Assembly (NCBI GenBank): GCA_942159475.1
Contig: OW804095.1
Span: 151,332,808-151,396,807 of the forward strand
Source: Sthenelais limicola
Taxonomy: Eukaryota; Annelida; Polychaeta; Phyllodocida; Sigalionidae
Length of the DNA: 64,000 nucleotides
Reading direction: 5' to 3'
This document shows, piece by piece, positions 1 to 12,660 of the stretch. Under the pieces are notes generated by a model. That model was not told the origin of the DNA, ran no database searches, and saw nothing but the letters and a program-made list of their open reading frames with translations. Position numbers and translations under genes: made by a program. Each line of letters starts with the position of its first letter. Within the stretch, counting starts at the first letter, position 1.

Positions 1-360
1 AGCAATAAAACCTTAACAATCTATTTCTATAGTATAAATGAATATTTGTTTTCCACGGATTGGCAGAATCCACACACACCATCATTTACATTCTCAGAGT
101 ACAAATGGATACCAGTAATAACGCATCCATTTGAAAATTATCAAAATACATCTTATTCAGCCTTTAGACAATTTAATTAATTAACAATTTACAAAATGTC
201 ATAGGTTAATATTCCTAACATTATATTGAAAAACTAAACTGAATCTCAGGAAGGTGGTCATGATAACTAGGTCAGAAGGAGAAATAGAAGCAGACATTGC
301 GCACTATATTTCTCTAATATGTGATCAGGAGCAATATACACTTGTAACATGTTTACTTAC

Positions 361-3300
361 GATATGCAAGAAGTCTGTGTATGTCACGTATCGGATACTC
401 CAATGGAGCTTGTCCAGAATGCATTTCTCCATACGCAGGACCTCGGACACAGTGCAGCCGCAACCTGTCTCCCGCACTAAGTCAAACGTTCCAGGGATTA
501 CCTGAAATAGAAATAGGAGGCTTAATAAACACATCCTGATGTAAACCATTACTTCATCTGAACAAGACCATAACCGGGTCGGAACGTCTCAATTAAAATG
601 TATCAAATACAAGCCAAATTAAAACAGGAAATACCGAAATTTAAGGCTGCGGTGTTTTCCTTTATACAATACTTCACATGGTTTATTTCTGTATCTTAAT
701 AATGAAATCGGGATGTACATGGAAAAAAGCCCCAACGATATATTGTAAATTCGTGAAGAATACATGGTACCTTCTAATTAAAAAAACATTCTTATTAGAT
801 TAGAAATTCCCTAAGTTGGGGATATCCCAGGTAATGACATGAATTCAGTAAATTCATGTAAGCAAATACACATGTACATGTGTACATTTATTGAAAAATT
901 AATCATATTGGTATGTAACTAAGTAAGGGGATGTTACGATCATGTTAACTATGTAACTAAGTATAGTGACGTTATGACCACGTTAACTAACATATACTGA
1001 CAACATAAACAAATAGTATATTCTTCAACCGCCCATGATCATCCCCAGTGTTGTGTAAACATGTATAACAAAACAAAGATCCCCTGTAGCAGCGGGGAAG
1101 ATTAAGCTTGGGATCTAGGTATTACATGTGTGGGAGCAGTATATCAGGAGTATGGCTTGTCTTAGGCCAAGGGAAACCAAGGGATCACCTGTAATAAGAT
1201 TAGGATCACAGGTGGCGTGGGAGTGCAAGGAACTGAGTTGAATATCATATACTGTATATAAACATCCACTCGTCCATGGTCGGGTCCGGTCATACAAACA
1301 GTGCCAAGGAAAGCATCGTGTGTATACACTGTTTCTAAGCGACAACGCATTGCTTGAGTTGCCTCGATCTATCGCAGATATCGATTGTATACTAAGTGTT
1401 GAATTATACAGTAGCTCGCTAAATGGGGACATCGATGCAGAATACTATGGCCCAGGTCACAGCTCAGGCCTTGGGGGGATACAGGAGCTTGTACTTGTAT
1501 TATCCCCGCAGAGGTAGATGGCCATTCCAACTATACATTTCTCTGTATGTTTTCCATAAAAATGATATTAAAAGCCGTACAATATAGGCAGGAATTTGTT
1601 CTTCTCGGAGTATGCACAATAAAGATGGGCCAAATTAAAGACCTCCATTTGTTTATGGGAGACTTGCCGATTGGCATCAGAGATTCAGATAATAGGGTAC
1701 CCGTAGCTTTTGTTTACCAACATACATTGTTTACTAAAGAGTTAGGCTCCCGTCCATGAGGCAATTAAGGAGCTAGAGCTACATTGGACCCCAGCTAAGA
1801 ACGCGCCCCATAAAAGTGGGTTTAAGCCGCAGGTAAACCGACTAATGCATACTAAGTGTGGATTCACGCTTCATGCAGAACAATAAGCTCATTAGGAAAC
1901 ACAATGAAAGAAACCCAGGACTGGTGTGTGAAAGTTTATCACGCAGGATTTCAATGCGCACGAGTGAAAGAGACAGTGTTTTTCACAAGGGGACATACAG
2001 ATATTTTTGCCGATAAGTTTATCTCTTATTTCAATACCTCATCAAATGCTTCACTTCATTTCGTTGAATTCATAGATTTGAACGGGGTGAGTGACGCTGA
2101 GGCAACTGAACCGTATCCTAGATTTACCTAACAATGGATCCCTGTACATCCTCGCGGCGCATGTTTGTTCACTATATGTAGAGCTATCTATATTTAGCCA
2201 TTTCAAGTACATCGTGAATTTGATAGGGGTACGTTGAGAAGAGCTATCTATGTCGTAGTATGAAAAGTCCTGCGCTTTAATATGAATTAAAGCATATCTG
2301 TATATAGCGTTAACAGGTCGTCAAAAAAAAGTATAATCCTATATATAATAGAGCGTTAAAAAATGTACACATAACCAGTGATATGGACCGCCAAGTGCAC
2401 AGAGGTTTAAGCACTGATAGGGGCTAAATGGAAGACAGGGCATTCAGGGGACAGGGGTCGCAGCTCGGTCAATCTCCAGGGTGAGGTACCAAAGTACTTT
2501 TGTGCTAAAATATCTTTTATCATGATTCATCGCTGTGGTGGAGTCCTTAGTGGACCGCTCTGAACTTTCGGAATCAATGCATAATCCATAATACTTGAGG
2601 GATAGCCAAAAATGAGGAACACTTTCATATTTATATTTAAGCCAGCATGTAAATAGCTTTAATAGTAATCCCACCACAACTGGAACTGGACCAAGTGGTG
2701 GTCAGCCCAACACACATGTATGTATACATACTCGCACTGACCACTCCCCTCACCCGTGAATGTATACACTCGCACTGACCATTCCCCTCACTCGTGAATA
2801 TATACATACACACAGAGAGGGTTCACTGTATGACACGTGATCAAGAGTCTCATGTTCGAACTTTGACATTGGCCATCCTTGTGTTGGTAAGCATTGGAGA
2901 GGTCGAACAAATGTACACATCAGGGAGATGATCAGCTCTAGAGTAAGCAGCATTAACTAGCATTGGTCGATGACAACCAGTACCGAGCATGCGCAAAGGG
3001 GTACTCGCATTAGGCCTTGAGAATAATTCTATGGATCTAATGCTTACCTCGTCTTCTTCAACGGTTTTCGAGGCGAGGTAGAAACAGGCAATGCCTATGC
3101 AGCGAAGATACTTCGGCCGGGCCTGAAAAATAGGAGAAAGAACAAATTTATATATAAATCACATGAAACGTTTTACTTGAAAACAGTTATCTAAAACAAT
3201 AAAATGTTTTAACATAAATTCTAAGTTACATAACATAGCAACATTCACCTCAGTTGTGACTCATAGAATAAATTGTGTTTGTATACTTTATGGACTATAG

Positions 3301-6300
3301 GTCATTGGTCTCCAGGTTCTAACTGCGTGGGCTATGAGGATACACGTAACCCCAAGGTCGGTATTGACTCTTCGCTTGTACCAACTAAATATAGTGCCAA
3401 GTAAAATACAGAATGCTGAGAATTAGCCATAGTACTGTGTATTAGTGCTCATATTACATAATATTTTTTAAAGGTTATATCTGGAATGAAAACCACAAAA
3501 CTGAGGAAAGGACAGCCCCCCGTCCCCTCCCCTACCACACACACAGCTGTACAATTTCAGTAATGTTCGGAGAAATGCTTGAAGAATCGATTTAAACTTC
3601 ATTTTCTCTTTTGTGACCACTGAAAAGTGTGAATGAACTTGTATGGATCGGTGATCAATGACGACAGTGAGGAAGGTTTTGGTCAATGTGTTGCGTGTCG
3701 ATGGTATTATACATGCACACTGTTCAGAGACAATTGTACCATTGATGACAAGATCTGAACAATGGATAGCACGCCAACTAGTTTACACAGACATGTCTTC
3801 TAACCTCATTTCCGTCGTTACAAAGGGCTCAGACAAATTATCATTTAAAAAAAAATAATCACGCACGTCCCACTAAAGAACAAGTTGAAAAATGAAAGTA
3901 TAAGTTCTCAACTTGGGGTGCTTTCCAAGACTATATTGAGTAACTTCCCCATGATTATTAGATATTTATATTATAAAAGATCAAAACATGTTCCCCCTAT
4001 ATTTAATGTTCCCAAATATTAATTTCTCGAATTAGCAAATGTTCGCTATCAGGAATGTGTTTCAACCGAACCGTCTGATTTACAGCTGATCAATTGTGGT
4101 CGGGTGATAAACAATTAAGATAAACATAACCTAGGCCTAAGGTGACATCACCAACCCATACATACAGCCCCAATCGGGTCAATGTTCAAGTGGTTTGTTT
4201 ACAAGACTGTGCGCTATGGTTTCATAATGACAGAAAACCACTGAGGTGCCTTTGTATACATGACATACTCATTTTTTTTTTTAAAAAAGAAGATTGAACT
4301 TTAATAATCGAAGGTAATAAATTAATAAATATGAATATTGGAATACCTTCTGATTATTCATCGTCATTAATAGAATTAAAAATATTCTACTCGAAAACAT
4401 TCTCTTCGCCATGGAGCTATTTTTTTTTTTTTTTTTTATGGAGCTATTTTTTAAACACCAGCAAAACCACAGAGAAATATCTCAGCACATGTTATAGCTA
4501 AATATAAGTATCATATTCTATCCGAGTGATTTCAATATAATTATGTTCTAGTTGAAGACAGGACGTCTGTGCCAGATGTTGCCGTCCCCATTAATCGATA
4601 AAAAATTCTCACAATCTGTCCAGTACCACCTACTCACTCACTGACTGTACAACGCAGTAGAGGGTCACCATATATAAATATTCAACATGAATAGGAGACA
4701 TGTCAATACAGTAGAAAGAAGGCCTCTTTTAACCTTATCTAATACATCAAGGTTTCCTTTAGTACACGATTAGAGATAAAACTCTCCAGGGTATCAAAAA
4801 GACGGCCCTGCACAATCATATCCAATTTTTCAACTCCAACTACTAACTACGCATATAAAAATGTCAACACATATCAACCTCAATTCATTGACCTTTAGCT
4901 GAACCTAAGTATTCCTTTTTCGGAGCATAATCTCTCCGACTTGTAAGGTCTTCTTATCATGATCACCATGACACTAGCGCCAATTGCGATGGTTACGACA
5001 AAACACATGTAAATAAGAGAGCCACTTTCACGTAGACTTCTCCTGATTAAAGTAGACACGCAGATATGAGAACCATTTATATGGCAATTTAATTTCCGTG
5101 TAACTGCTGAGTGGATTTAATTAGAGAGCTGATATATTGACAAGATAAAGGTAAAATGATTGCTTACCTTGACGGTGTGCAAGAATCGGTCTAGGATAGC
5201 CACGGAGAGCGCAAATGTCTCCGGGTAGAAGCGGAATTGCTGATTCAGTTGGGCCAGCCATCTGACTGTTCTATCCCGCTCTGGTCCTCCGATTTCGACA
5301 CCCTGAAATAACAAATAGAAAAGCATTGATTAATTTTTTAAACCACAATCATAAAGTTTTCTTGACAAATCAATCAAATGGGGACATAACATGGTAACAG
5401 GATGCAACACAAAAGGACAACGGTAATTTACATTCATGTTTTAACGGGAATTAATACATACCATTAAAAAAATGTTATTATGATTTTATTTTGTTTATGA
5501 ATTCACATCAAAGGAAGGAATTGATTGGGCAGACCGACTTTAACCTTAAATCTGACTTCCTGGTATCATGGATCCGGGATTTCTAAAGTTAATTGACATG
5601 ATTTTCTAATCGGGAAGTGTCAAAATCACACAATTGGGCTATCTTCAGATAAGCCCAATAATGGTCAACCATGAAGTTGGTCATCGAGTCAAGGATATTT
5701 GCTAACTAAATAACACATTCCAACCACAGATAAAGTAGGTATTGCCCAATAGATTATTCTGCATTTATTCACAAGTAGATTAACTCACAGATAGATTCGG
5801 AGAGAATTAATAATCTTCTTCTTTAGACATCTTATATATACTCTAATCCGTAAAGGTATACATGAGAGGATCCACTGATACTTCCCAAGGTTATACTTGT
5901 AACCCCCAAACGTATTATACTATTACAGAATGTTTCATGGGTCAGTGAAAACGTGACATCAGCAAGGGAGTGAGTAGGTGCAGTGGAGAAGTGCACAGGT
6001 GCTTTGATGTCCCAGATCTCACATAAAAAATGAACCCCTGGTTATGCACATATATATAATGATCTATATCTCTATGCGTTATGCTTAGTCGTCACCTATC
6101 CGTATGCGTTATGCTTGCCAGAAAAAAATCATTCAAAGAGAGGTGAGAGGGGCTTAATTGATAATATACATAAGAGCTTACGTATTTTCCTCTAATGGAA
6201 TGCAAAGAGGATCAAATACAAACTAACCTAAAGTAGTTGTACATAGCCCAACAATTTTAAAGGCCATTAATGATTACCCTAAGAATTAGTGTCCCATCAT

Positions 6301-9300
6301 CAGGACGATTTATTTCATACAAGGCGGGAGGGAGGGGGATGTAAATGCATTTTTTTGGCCTGGTGCCTACACGGCCTCTGGTCTAGCAAAGCCCGAGGTT
6401 ATTCCTGCAGACTGACGGTCTCTTCGACCACGCCCCCCCCGCACGTCCACCACCTCAGCTACGTCCGACCTTACGACCCACACAGGTTATTGGGGTCAGA
6501 TGAGTGAACAGAGGTCGCTCAGGAATGATTTTCGGAAATACCATTGAAAATGAGAAAATACTACTAAATGCACTTTTCAACCAAAAAAAAAACACGAAAA
6601 AGAACAACGAAAGATGAGCAAGTTTTCTGACATTTTGGGGCTCAAAGCTGATCTCATCGTCATCCAGGTACTAGCATACAATTTACGATCTCCGTATTCA
6701 TTTCAATCTGATCAACCACTAGAGTCAGTCGTAAAACCTTTAGAATGGAAAAGTTATTGCAAGTGTCTGTGATTATTGGCGACATTGTGTCCCGCCTCGA
6801 GACGCAACAAACAGGCCTGTCTGTCTGGTGCGACGGTAAAAACGATGACCTATTTGACACAATTGACGATTGTAACTTGTAACAGAATTGTATGTCTTTC
6901 AAAAAGCGAAGCCTCAAAAGTAAATGCTGCTAAACCTAAAGGTCGTTCGGTCACTCAAGTTACTTATGCCATGGGCCTGGCTACTCAAATCAGAAGGGAT
7001 AGAAGGAGTGGTAGAATCCTCGTACAGGATAAGTCCGATTGTTTATTGTGCAATGTGTATAAAATTCATACCATTCCGGATCTGACCTCTGTCATTAATT
7101 CCGAACTCGGTCCAAAAGGGAAAAAGTATTCGTTATTTTTCCCATTACACAGACATACATGAGAGATTGTATTAATGCTTCACAAGATTTCGATCATACG
7201 TTTCTTGGAAGACAACCAAAGCAAAGGAGAGAAGCTACCTATTAACCCATATCCTCAACCTAAATCTGTCATCCGAGATTCCTCCCGTGCATAATGGATT
7301 TGTGGCATTTATATAGGGAACGGCGTAACCTCAAATAACCCCCAAATCCCCTCAAAGTAGAAAAGAGTCTAATCTAAGAAACTCATTCAATCTCGGCTTA
7401 GGGGACTGGGAATAGATTCAATGGATTAGTATTAAACTACAGGTCTATTAAAAGGGTGCATGAGGGCAAGGCACTATACATCTAGTCATGCCTTTTTAAA
7501 CACAAAAACATACAACTTTCGTTATACAATTCTACTTATTAAGTGGAATCTATTAATCCACATAAAAAGTTCCGTTCATGGACTGATTCACGAGGAAAAT
7601 ATCGGCCAAGGCGTCAATCATTAGCAAACTATGTATGTCGCTCCAGCACTTGGCATAGATACCTAGAATAGCTGTGGATATGACCTTAAAATCGTAAATG
7701 CACTTGGCATGACCAGGGCAGCTTCAATGTAACGCCCCCACTATTTCTATTAACTCAGAAAACATCCAAAATAATCCCCAAATTAGCCCACATAAGTACA
7801 TCCTACAGGATACAAGTACGTTGTATGGGTCACTTCAACTCTTTCTTCTGTAGGTAAAGAAGAAGGCTGGGGGATTGTTGTTTTGCTAATTATAGGGGAG
7901 AGATGGAAGGGAGGGTATAGCCTACAAAGGGGAGCCATCAATGAGTATATACAAGCCCAGTCTCAGTAACCATGGAGGAGAGTGTTCAGCCCGATGCAGA
8001 TCGTACTTGGTTGGAGCGCAATGTTGGCAGCGAGCCAGGGCTAGATTTCCACCTCGGTTCCCTTGCTCTTCACCCACGGCCACAGGCCCGCAGGCCGCTT
8101 AGCTACAGCGCTGACCCAGCCTTCTAGAACATTCGGGATCCAGAGCGAAAAGGGGGCGGGGCCTACGACCACCAATGGGTTAATGTATGCAAGATCCAGT
8201 CATGTGACCTAACGCTACAAGCAAAACACAAACAAGATGGCCGTGCCTTTACCTTCGCCAAAAGCTCGATAAAACGCCATTTTTTGCGCTCATTTCCACA
8301 AACGAAGACATAACAGTCGGTGAAAACTAAATAAATACACCGTAGCACTCATTTGCAATGTGAAATACGATTCGGTGTGGGCCTTAGACCTCGGTAAACA
8401 GACGATCTCCGTCTGTTGTCCATGAGTGAAAAATGCTCCGACCTAAGTGGGACATTTAAATTCAAAATGGCTACGGTTCCTTAGTGCGCGCCCAACTACC
8501 TAACGTTCCACCTTGCCCTTGGTAAACATACATTTAAATGTGGATATTTAAATCAGGCCGCGATGGACATCTGGTCATTGCGACTATTCTTCCCCGGAGT
8601 ATTAACATACAAATAATGTAATGAAGGCCTGGAGAGAGCTGAGACTCGTAAATAAGACCCTATGATATGTATACAGAGGCCAGTGCAAATGCACCCGCAG
8701 ACCATTAGTGGGCGTGTCGTTCTTTAGCACCTTAGAAACAGCTGAAGCCCATGTCCTTTGCCAAAATTGCATAAATACGTACGCCACTTGCAAATAAGGA
8801 TAACTGGTTGGGTTCCTTCGATTCCTATTGGTATTTATTATGGGGCAGTAAATCCATTGCTTGTATTCCAAGTACTCGGCTCATCCTGAACATAGGGTGT
8901 TGTCGGGGCAAAACTATTCACAAACTCATTTATAAAAATCAATAACTAGCATTTTTATTCTCGCTTAACACCAGCCTTGAACCTATTTGTAATTTCTGGA
9001 TACCTCAATATAATGCACCCAACTCCTATATTCCGCCAAGTAGAGGCTATATTACACTCCTTCGTTATCTATTTGCACGGAACTTCATTGGAAGACAAGT
9101 TCAAGACATCAAATTGAATCCGATGATAAGAGCACCAAACTACCGCCGTTATAATTGGCATTTACAAGAGTTGTTTGCATATACTTTCAATGGGTGGAAA
9201 TCGTGCATATGATAAGGATGTAATGCTTTCTGGATTACCCGCCAATTAAAACGGTCAAATCTCAAACAACAAAGACTTAGAATACATGGACGGTGGTATA

Positions 9301-9881
9301 CTAATGGCTGGAGGCCAGAATAACAATAGGGGGCGAGTGGCCAGGTTAGGACAACGAGAGATGCCATAAAACCACAATGAGTAGCTAATACACAATACAT
9401 CTGTCCGCTTTCCTTTCGCAAACTCATTCATAATTCAAGTACTAGCATATGTGGTTAGGAAGCTTACTGTGTTGAGCTATTACATAAATAAAGAACATTA
9501 TGCGGAAATAGCCAATACTAGGTGGAGAGAACTGTTTGATACATATTAAATGCCCGGAATTTATGGGGATATTCAGCCGAACAATTAACTTTTAATTTGT
9601 GACACGTTCTACAAAATTGATGTATTAATTTAATACATCATATCCAACACAGCACTTCAGTAACCAGCTTCCTAGCGAATTTAAAATACAGTATTAAAAG
9701 ACGATGTAAAAATGATTTTTTAAAAGAAAATTATAAAAGATATATGAGAGGAAAGTGGACATACCTGTTTGCTGTTGAGCTGGTAATTGATAGGTTTCCA
9801 AGCTCTCTGGCGCTGCAGGGCCTGACTGAGCATCTTGAGGAGCACGGATGGCTCCTTCCTGATTTTACTGTGTAGCTGCAT
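361..9881 (-). CDS. CCNI: Cyclin I (5' part; 3' exons lie beyond the left window edge)
   Basis: Four coding exons on the minus strand: 9765-9881 (39 codons), 5168-5302 (45), 3048-3122 (25) and 361-501 (47). All junctions are phase 0 with GT/AG sites, giving 156 residues before the gene leaves the window. The cyclin box is unmistakable: YPETFALSVAILDRFL in exon 2, PKYLRCIGIACFYLASKTVE in exon 3, and GCGCTVSEVLRMEKCILDKL followed by DFLHI in exon 4. The spacing matches vertebrate cyclin I, which is about 377 aa, so roughly half the protein is seen. The ATG at 9881 was chosen because no in-frame ATG precedes it in its exon or in the likely leader exon before a stop is met. Cyclin I is a non-canonical cyclin that in mammals partners CDK5 and is linked to cell survival; that role is known for the family and only inferred here. 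The introns of 2-4.5 kb hold no other gene I can support. Confidence 0.9.
912..987. repeat. Two tandem copies of a 38-bp unit
   Basis: Positions 912-949 and 950-987 both begin TATGTAACTAAGTA and end with CATGTTAAC or CACGTTAAC, with several substitutions between copies. It lies beyond the donor of the last visible cyclin I exon in the minus strand's upstream intron (502-3047). It is a simple, diverged tandem duplication with no coding content. Confidence 0.7.
2730..2805. repeat. Two tandem copies of a 38-bp unit
   Basis: Positions 2730-2767 and 2768-2805 share ACTCGCACTGACCA and a TGAATRTATAC tail, differing at about three positions. The repeat lies in the cyclin I intron between the exons at 361-501 and 3048-3122. 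The rest of this 2.5-kb intron shows no coding signal. Confidence 0.75.
8150..8475. promoter_or_regulatory. GC box and YY1-like cluster inside the long cyclin I intron
   Basis: In the middle of the 4.5-kb intron (5303-9764) the sequence turns GC-richer. It has a GC box (GGGGGCGGGGCC, about 8152-8163) next to CCAAT (about 8172). Three ATGGC-centred, YY1-like sites follow: AAGATGGCC near 8235 (plus), AAAATGGCG on the minus strand near 8275-8285, and AAAATGGC near 8464 (plus). A good minus-strand splice donor (GCGAAG|GTAAAG, exon edge 8253) follows. This could be an internal promoter with a non-coding first exon; a coding link to exon 2 does not work in any ATG frame I tried. Inference only. Confidence 0.3.
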
Positions 9882-11983
9882 GGCAACCCCCCACAAGCCT
9901 GTTCCACAATGCCTGAAAATAAAACAAACCATTAGAATAAAGTATTTAACTAAGAACATCCAAGAGAAATAAGATTCCAGTCACGAGCAAGGTTATACTG
10001 CAATACCAGTGAAGTATGTTGCAATGGATTGGTGCTAAGTGGGAAGTAAGGAATCCTAGGAATGTATGTGCAGTAAAGTTTACTGCCATCCCTATACGAA
10101 CCAATATTAGACAAAGCGTATGTCCAATTCAAACATTTGGTAAATTCAAACTCACGTTGAATTATTTGGCGTTTTGAGATTCGTAAAACACATCTCTGTG
10201 ATGTATATAGTTTCTGTGACCAGATTTGGTAAGTCCTCAGCACTTCATAACGGCAGAATACACATTATGTCAGTTATGAAACTCGCAGCTCCTTCACTCC
10301 AATGATTCTTTGGGGGTTTTCGGTGGCTGTTCATTTGGAATAACCGTATAGTATCCTAGTCGGTTTCAAGTGAACAACCCAAATCGTCAACACGACGTTT
10401 TTATGAGTTCACCTCAATCTAACCTCACTGACAGATTTCCCAATATCCTGGTGAGGTAGGACAGCTATTTTTGGCTAGTAACAAGTTTCGAGCGACGTCT
10501 GATGTAATGATCAGCCAATCTTATGGCCGTGGTTATAAGGAGTGGCCTCCCAGTGTTTATACTCTATAGTCAAATAAATCCAATAATTAACTTCCCAGCA
10601 GTCTGTATCTACGCTAGTTCTAAATGGCAACAGCTAGGTCTCTAAAACAAACCAATGTTAATCCCATATATAGAAAATTCTTTGAGGAAGGTCTTGACCA
10701 GGATATCCCTTATCAGTAGTACCAGTAGTTGAATTAGCTATGGTATGACGTTATCGGAAAGACGGGGAAGCTTGTATTTCCTACTTTAAGGCGTCACAAA
10801 TCTGATGCTATTAAAAGAGAAGTGCTTTTTGTCACGTTCTATCTTGTGATCGATCCTGTACTAAACCAGTTTGAAAGACTTTTTGTAACCGATAGATAAT
10901 GGATTTAAACAATGAATGACCGTTTAAATCATGTCAGAACAAAGAGTGAACAAAAGATTTTAAAGTAAAAAATCTTACCTCAAAAATCGCCTCAACTCCC
11001 GTCTTAATAGTTTAACTAAAGTCTTTGTTCTATAACTCCATGTTGATAATATGTGAACCGTTCGGAGACTAAGGGGTTCAGATTGAGGAAATGGGTTGTC
11101 ATTGGAAAACCAACAAGTCCAACATTGTCATTGTTACTCGCAAGTAAATTCCGAAGAAATTTCTATTGCAATATTTAGCATGTATATCAGCAAACGTTGC
11201 TAGGCATGAATCCTGAGGTTGATATAATGAATTATAGCAACCTATTAAGTCCAATTTCTCTGTCGAAAGCTCTCTCCGTACAAACTGGATAAGTTTGCTT
11301 TGTTTAGTTTTGGTGTCCTTGCAAGACAATCGACCCTAGCCAAAAGTTACGAACTTTTTTTCCAGAGCTTCAACTTCCAGACGGTAAAAACTCTCAAACT
11401 TTTCCCCACTATTAAAGTAGCAACTTATCTAACTGTAGATGCAAATTTAGCCACTTTGCAAGACTAGAAAATAATGAATTCGATGAAGAAAATTCAAGGT
11501 GGGTGTGTATCCGTTGTTGCTCTAGCTATACTAGCGTTCTAACGGCTGCCGCCCAAAACAGCTGAGAGTCGTCTTTGTTTACGACCAGCTATTCGCCCTA
11601 CCAACCTGCCAATCAAAATCAGGCCCCGCCTACCACTCAGCGTACCCTAAAACCCAGGAAATGTCCAAAATTCCTCACTAAATTCAATCCCTGACAGATA
11701 GCGATTTCAATACATGCATTTAGAAAACATACCAATACGTTCCCATATATCATATTGAGCAATACTAGGGCGATTTGTTCGAGAACAATCGAGAATTTTC
11801 GGGCACTTGTTCTGGATAGTGTGCCATGAGTGACAGATGCGATTTGGAAGAAACTAGGAAAGACTAAAATGATCAAGAACGCCAAACTTACCTCCCCGTT
11901 TTCACGGCGAATTCTAAGAATTCGTGGGTACCGAAGTCCCATAGAAGAGCGTCGCTGCTTCTTCAATGGCTTTAAGCCTCCAT
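9865..11983 (-). other. Likely leader exon of cyclin I with two upstream ORFs
   Basis: A strong minus-strand donor (GGGGAG|GTAAGT) ends a candidate non-coding exon at 11892, and an acceptor at 9913-9914 opens the exon holding the cyclin I start (9912 downward). If these are joined, the leader carries a three-codon uORF (ATG GAG GCT TAA, 11983-11972). A second uORF starts at 11942, crosses the splice and stops at 9865, overlapping the main ATG at 9881 in another frame. The exon's 5' end is not defined; it probably starts between about 12050 and 12290. The splice join is inferred, not shown. Confidence 0.5.
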
Positions 11984-12042
11984 GGTGTAACAAAACGACA
12001 CTACAAAAGGGAAGAAAGGAAGGAAAATGACGACGATTAAAA

Positions 12043-12070
12043 TTGCGGTGTTACCGAAATAACACCGCAA
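12043..12070 (-). other. Perfect 11-bp stem-loop in the presumed cyclin I leader or core promoter
   Basis: TTGCGGTGTTA (12043-12053) pairs exactly with TAACACCGCAA (12060-12070) around a six-base loop (TTTCGG read on the minus strand). It lies just upstream of the candidate leader exon donor at 11892, so it may be transcribed as a stable 5' UTR hairpin of cyclin I, or may be a DNA palindrome in the promoter. Confidence 0.6.
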
Positions 12071-12289
12071 GTAGTTCTTAAGTATCCAGCTGACGGGCCG
12101 GAGTACTATGGTAGCGAGAAATATTCATGCGCTCGATCTATCACGTCCGCTCGAATAAATGAGAAGCTTCTTTTTCTTTTACATGAAAAAAGTTAATAGA
12201 ATTCATTTAAAAGGCAAAATATAATACGTAAGATTGGTTCTTAAGGCTATGTATAATTTCAATCGTTACATACAAATAGACCTATTTCG

Positions 12290-12660
12290 TGACGTCAGAA
12301 GACGGGGCTGGATACTGGTAGAGTAGTCCGTCCGAGGGTCCTCCGTTTAGCAAGGCCTCAGCGGCGTTGGTCAAGTTTTGGGCATTTTAATGGAGAGATC
12401 ACTAGAAATGGGTAAGTTGGCAATGACAGTGTTAAACATTATCGCTTCTGGACTCTCTAGGTGATATTTGCAGTTTCAGGCGCATTCGATTTCATGGTAA
12501 AATTATGATGCAAACTTCGAAGGCAAAACGCCCAGCTTGTTTACGTATTGTTGTGTCCTACTTAGCGTCCAATCACACGGCATGTCATATCCGAGCTTCG
12601 GTATCAGGGGTGTCTGGCCAATGACAACTCGTCTAACTGTTTGCGGTTTGGCGCGAGCTT
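12290..12660. promoter_or_regulatory. Probable shared promoter region between cyclin I (minus) and cyclin G (plus)
   Basis: The head-to-head spacer contains consensus motifs close together: a full palindromic CRE, TGACGTCA, at 12290-12297; FOXO consensus TTGTTTAC at 12537-12544 (another at 11575-11582, on the cyclin I side); CCAAT at about 12569 and 12618; and an E2F-type site, TTTGGCGCGA, at 12647-12656. The stretch is richer in CpG than its surroundings. Mammalian CCNG2 is a known FOXO target, so a FOXO site here fits, but single motifs occur by chance and no start site can be read from sequence. Confidence 0.5.

Noticed and set aside
6776..7162. 128-codon plus-strand open frame in a cyclin I intron
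   Set aside because: It starts with TTG, has no recognisable motif and is of a length expected by chance a few times in a window this size.
9720..10243. Start of cyclin I upstream of 9881, or a gene at 9950-10243
   Set aside because: The frame leading into MQLHSK has no ATG between the last stop and the start; the 97-codon frame at 9950-10243 has no motif.
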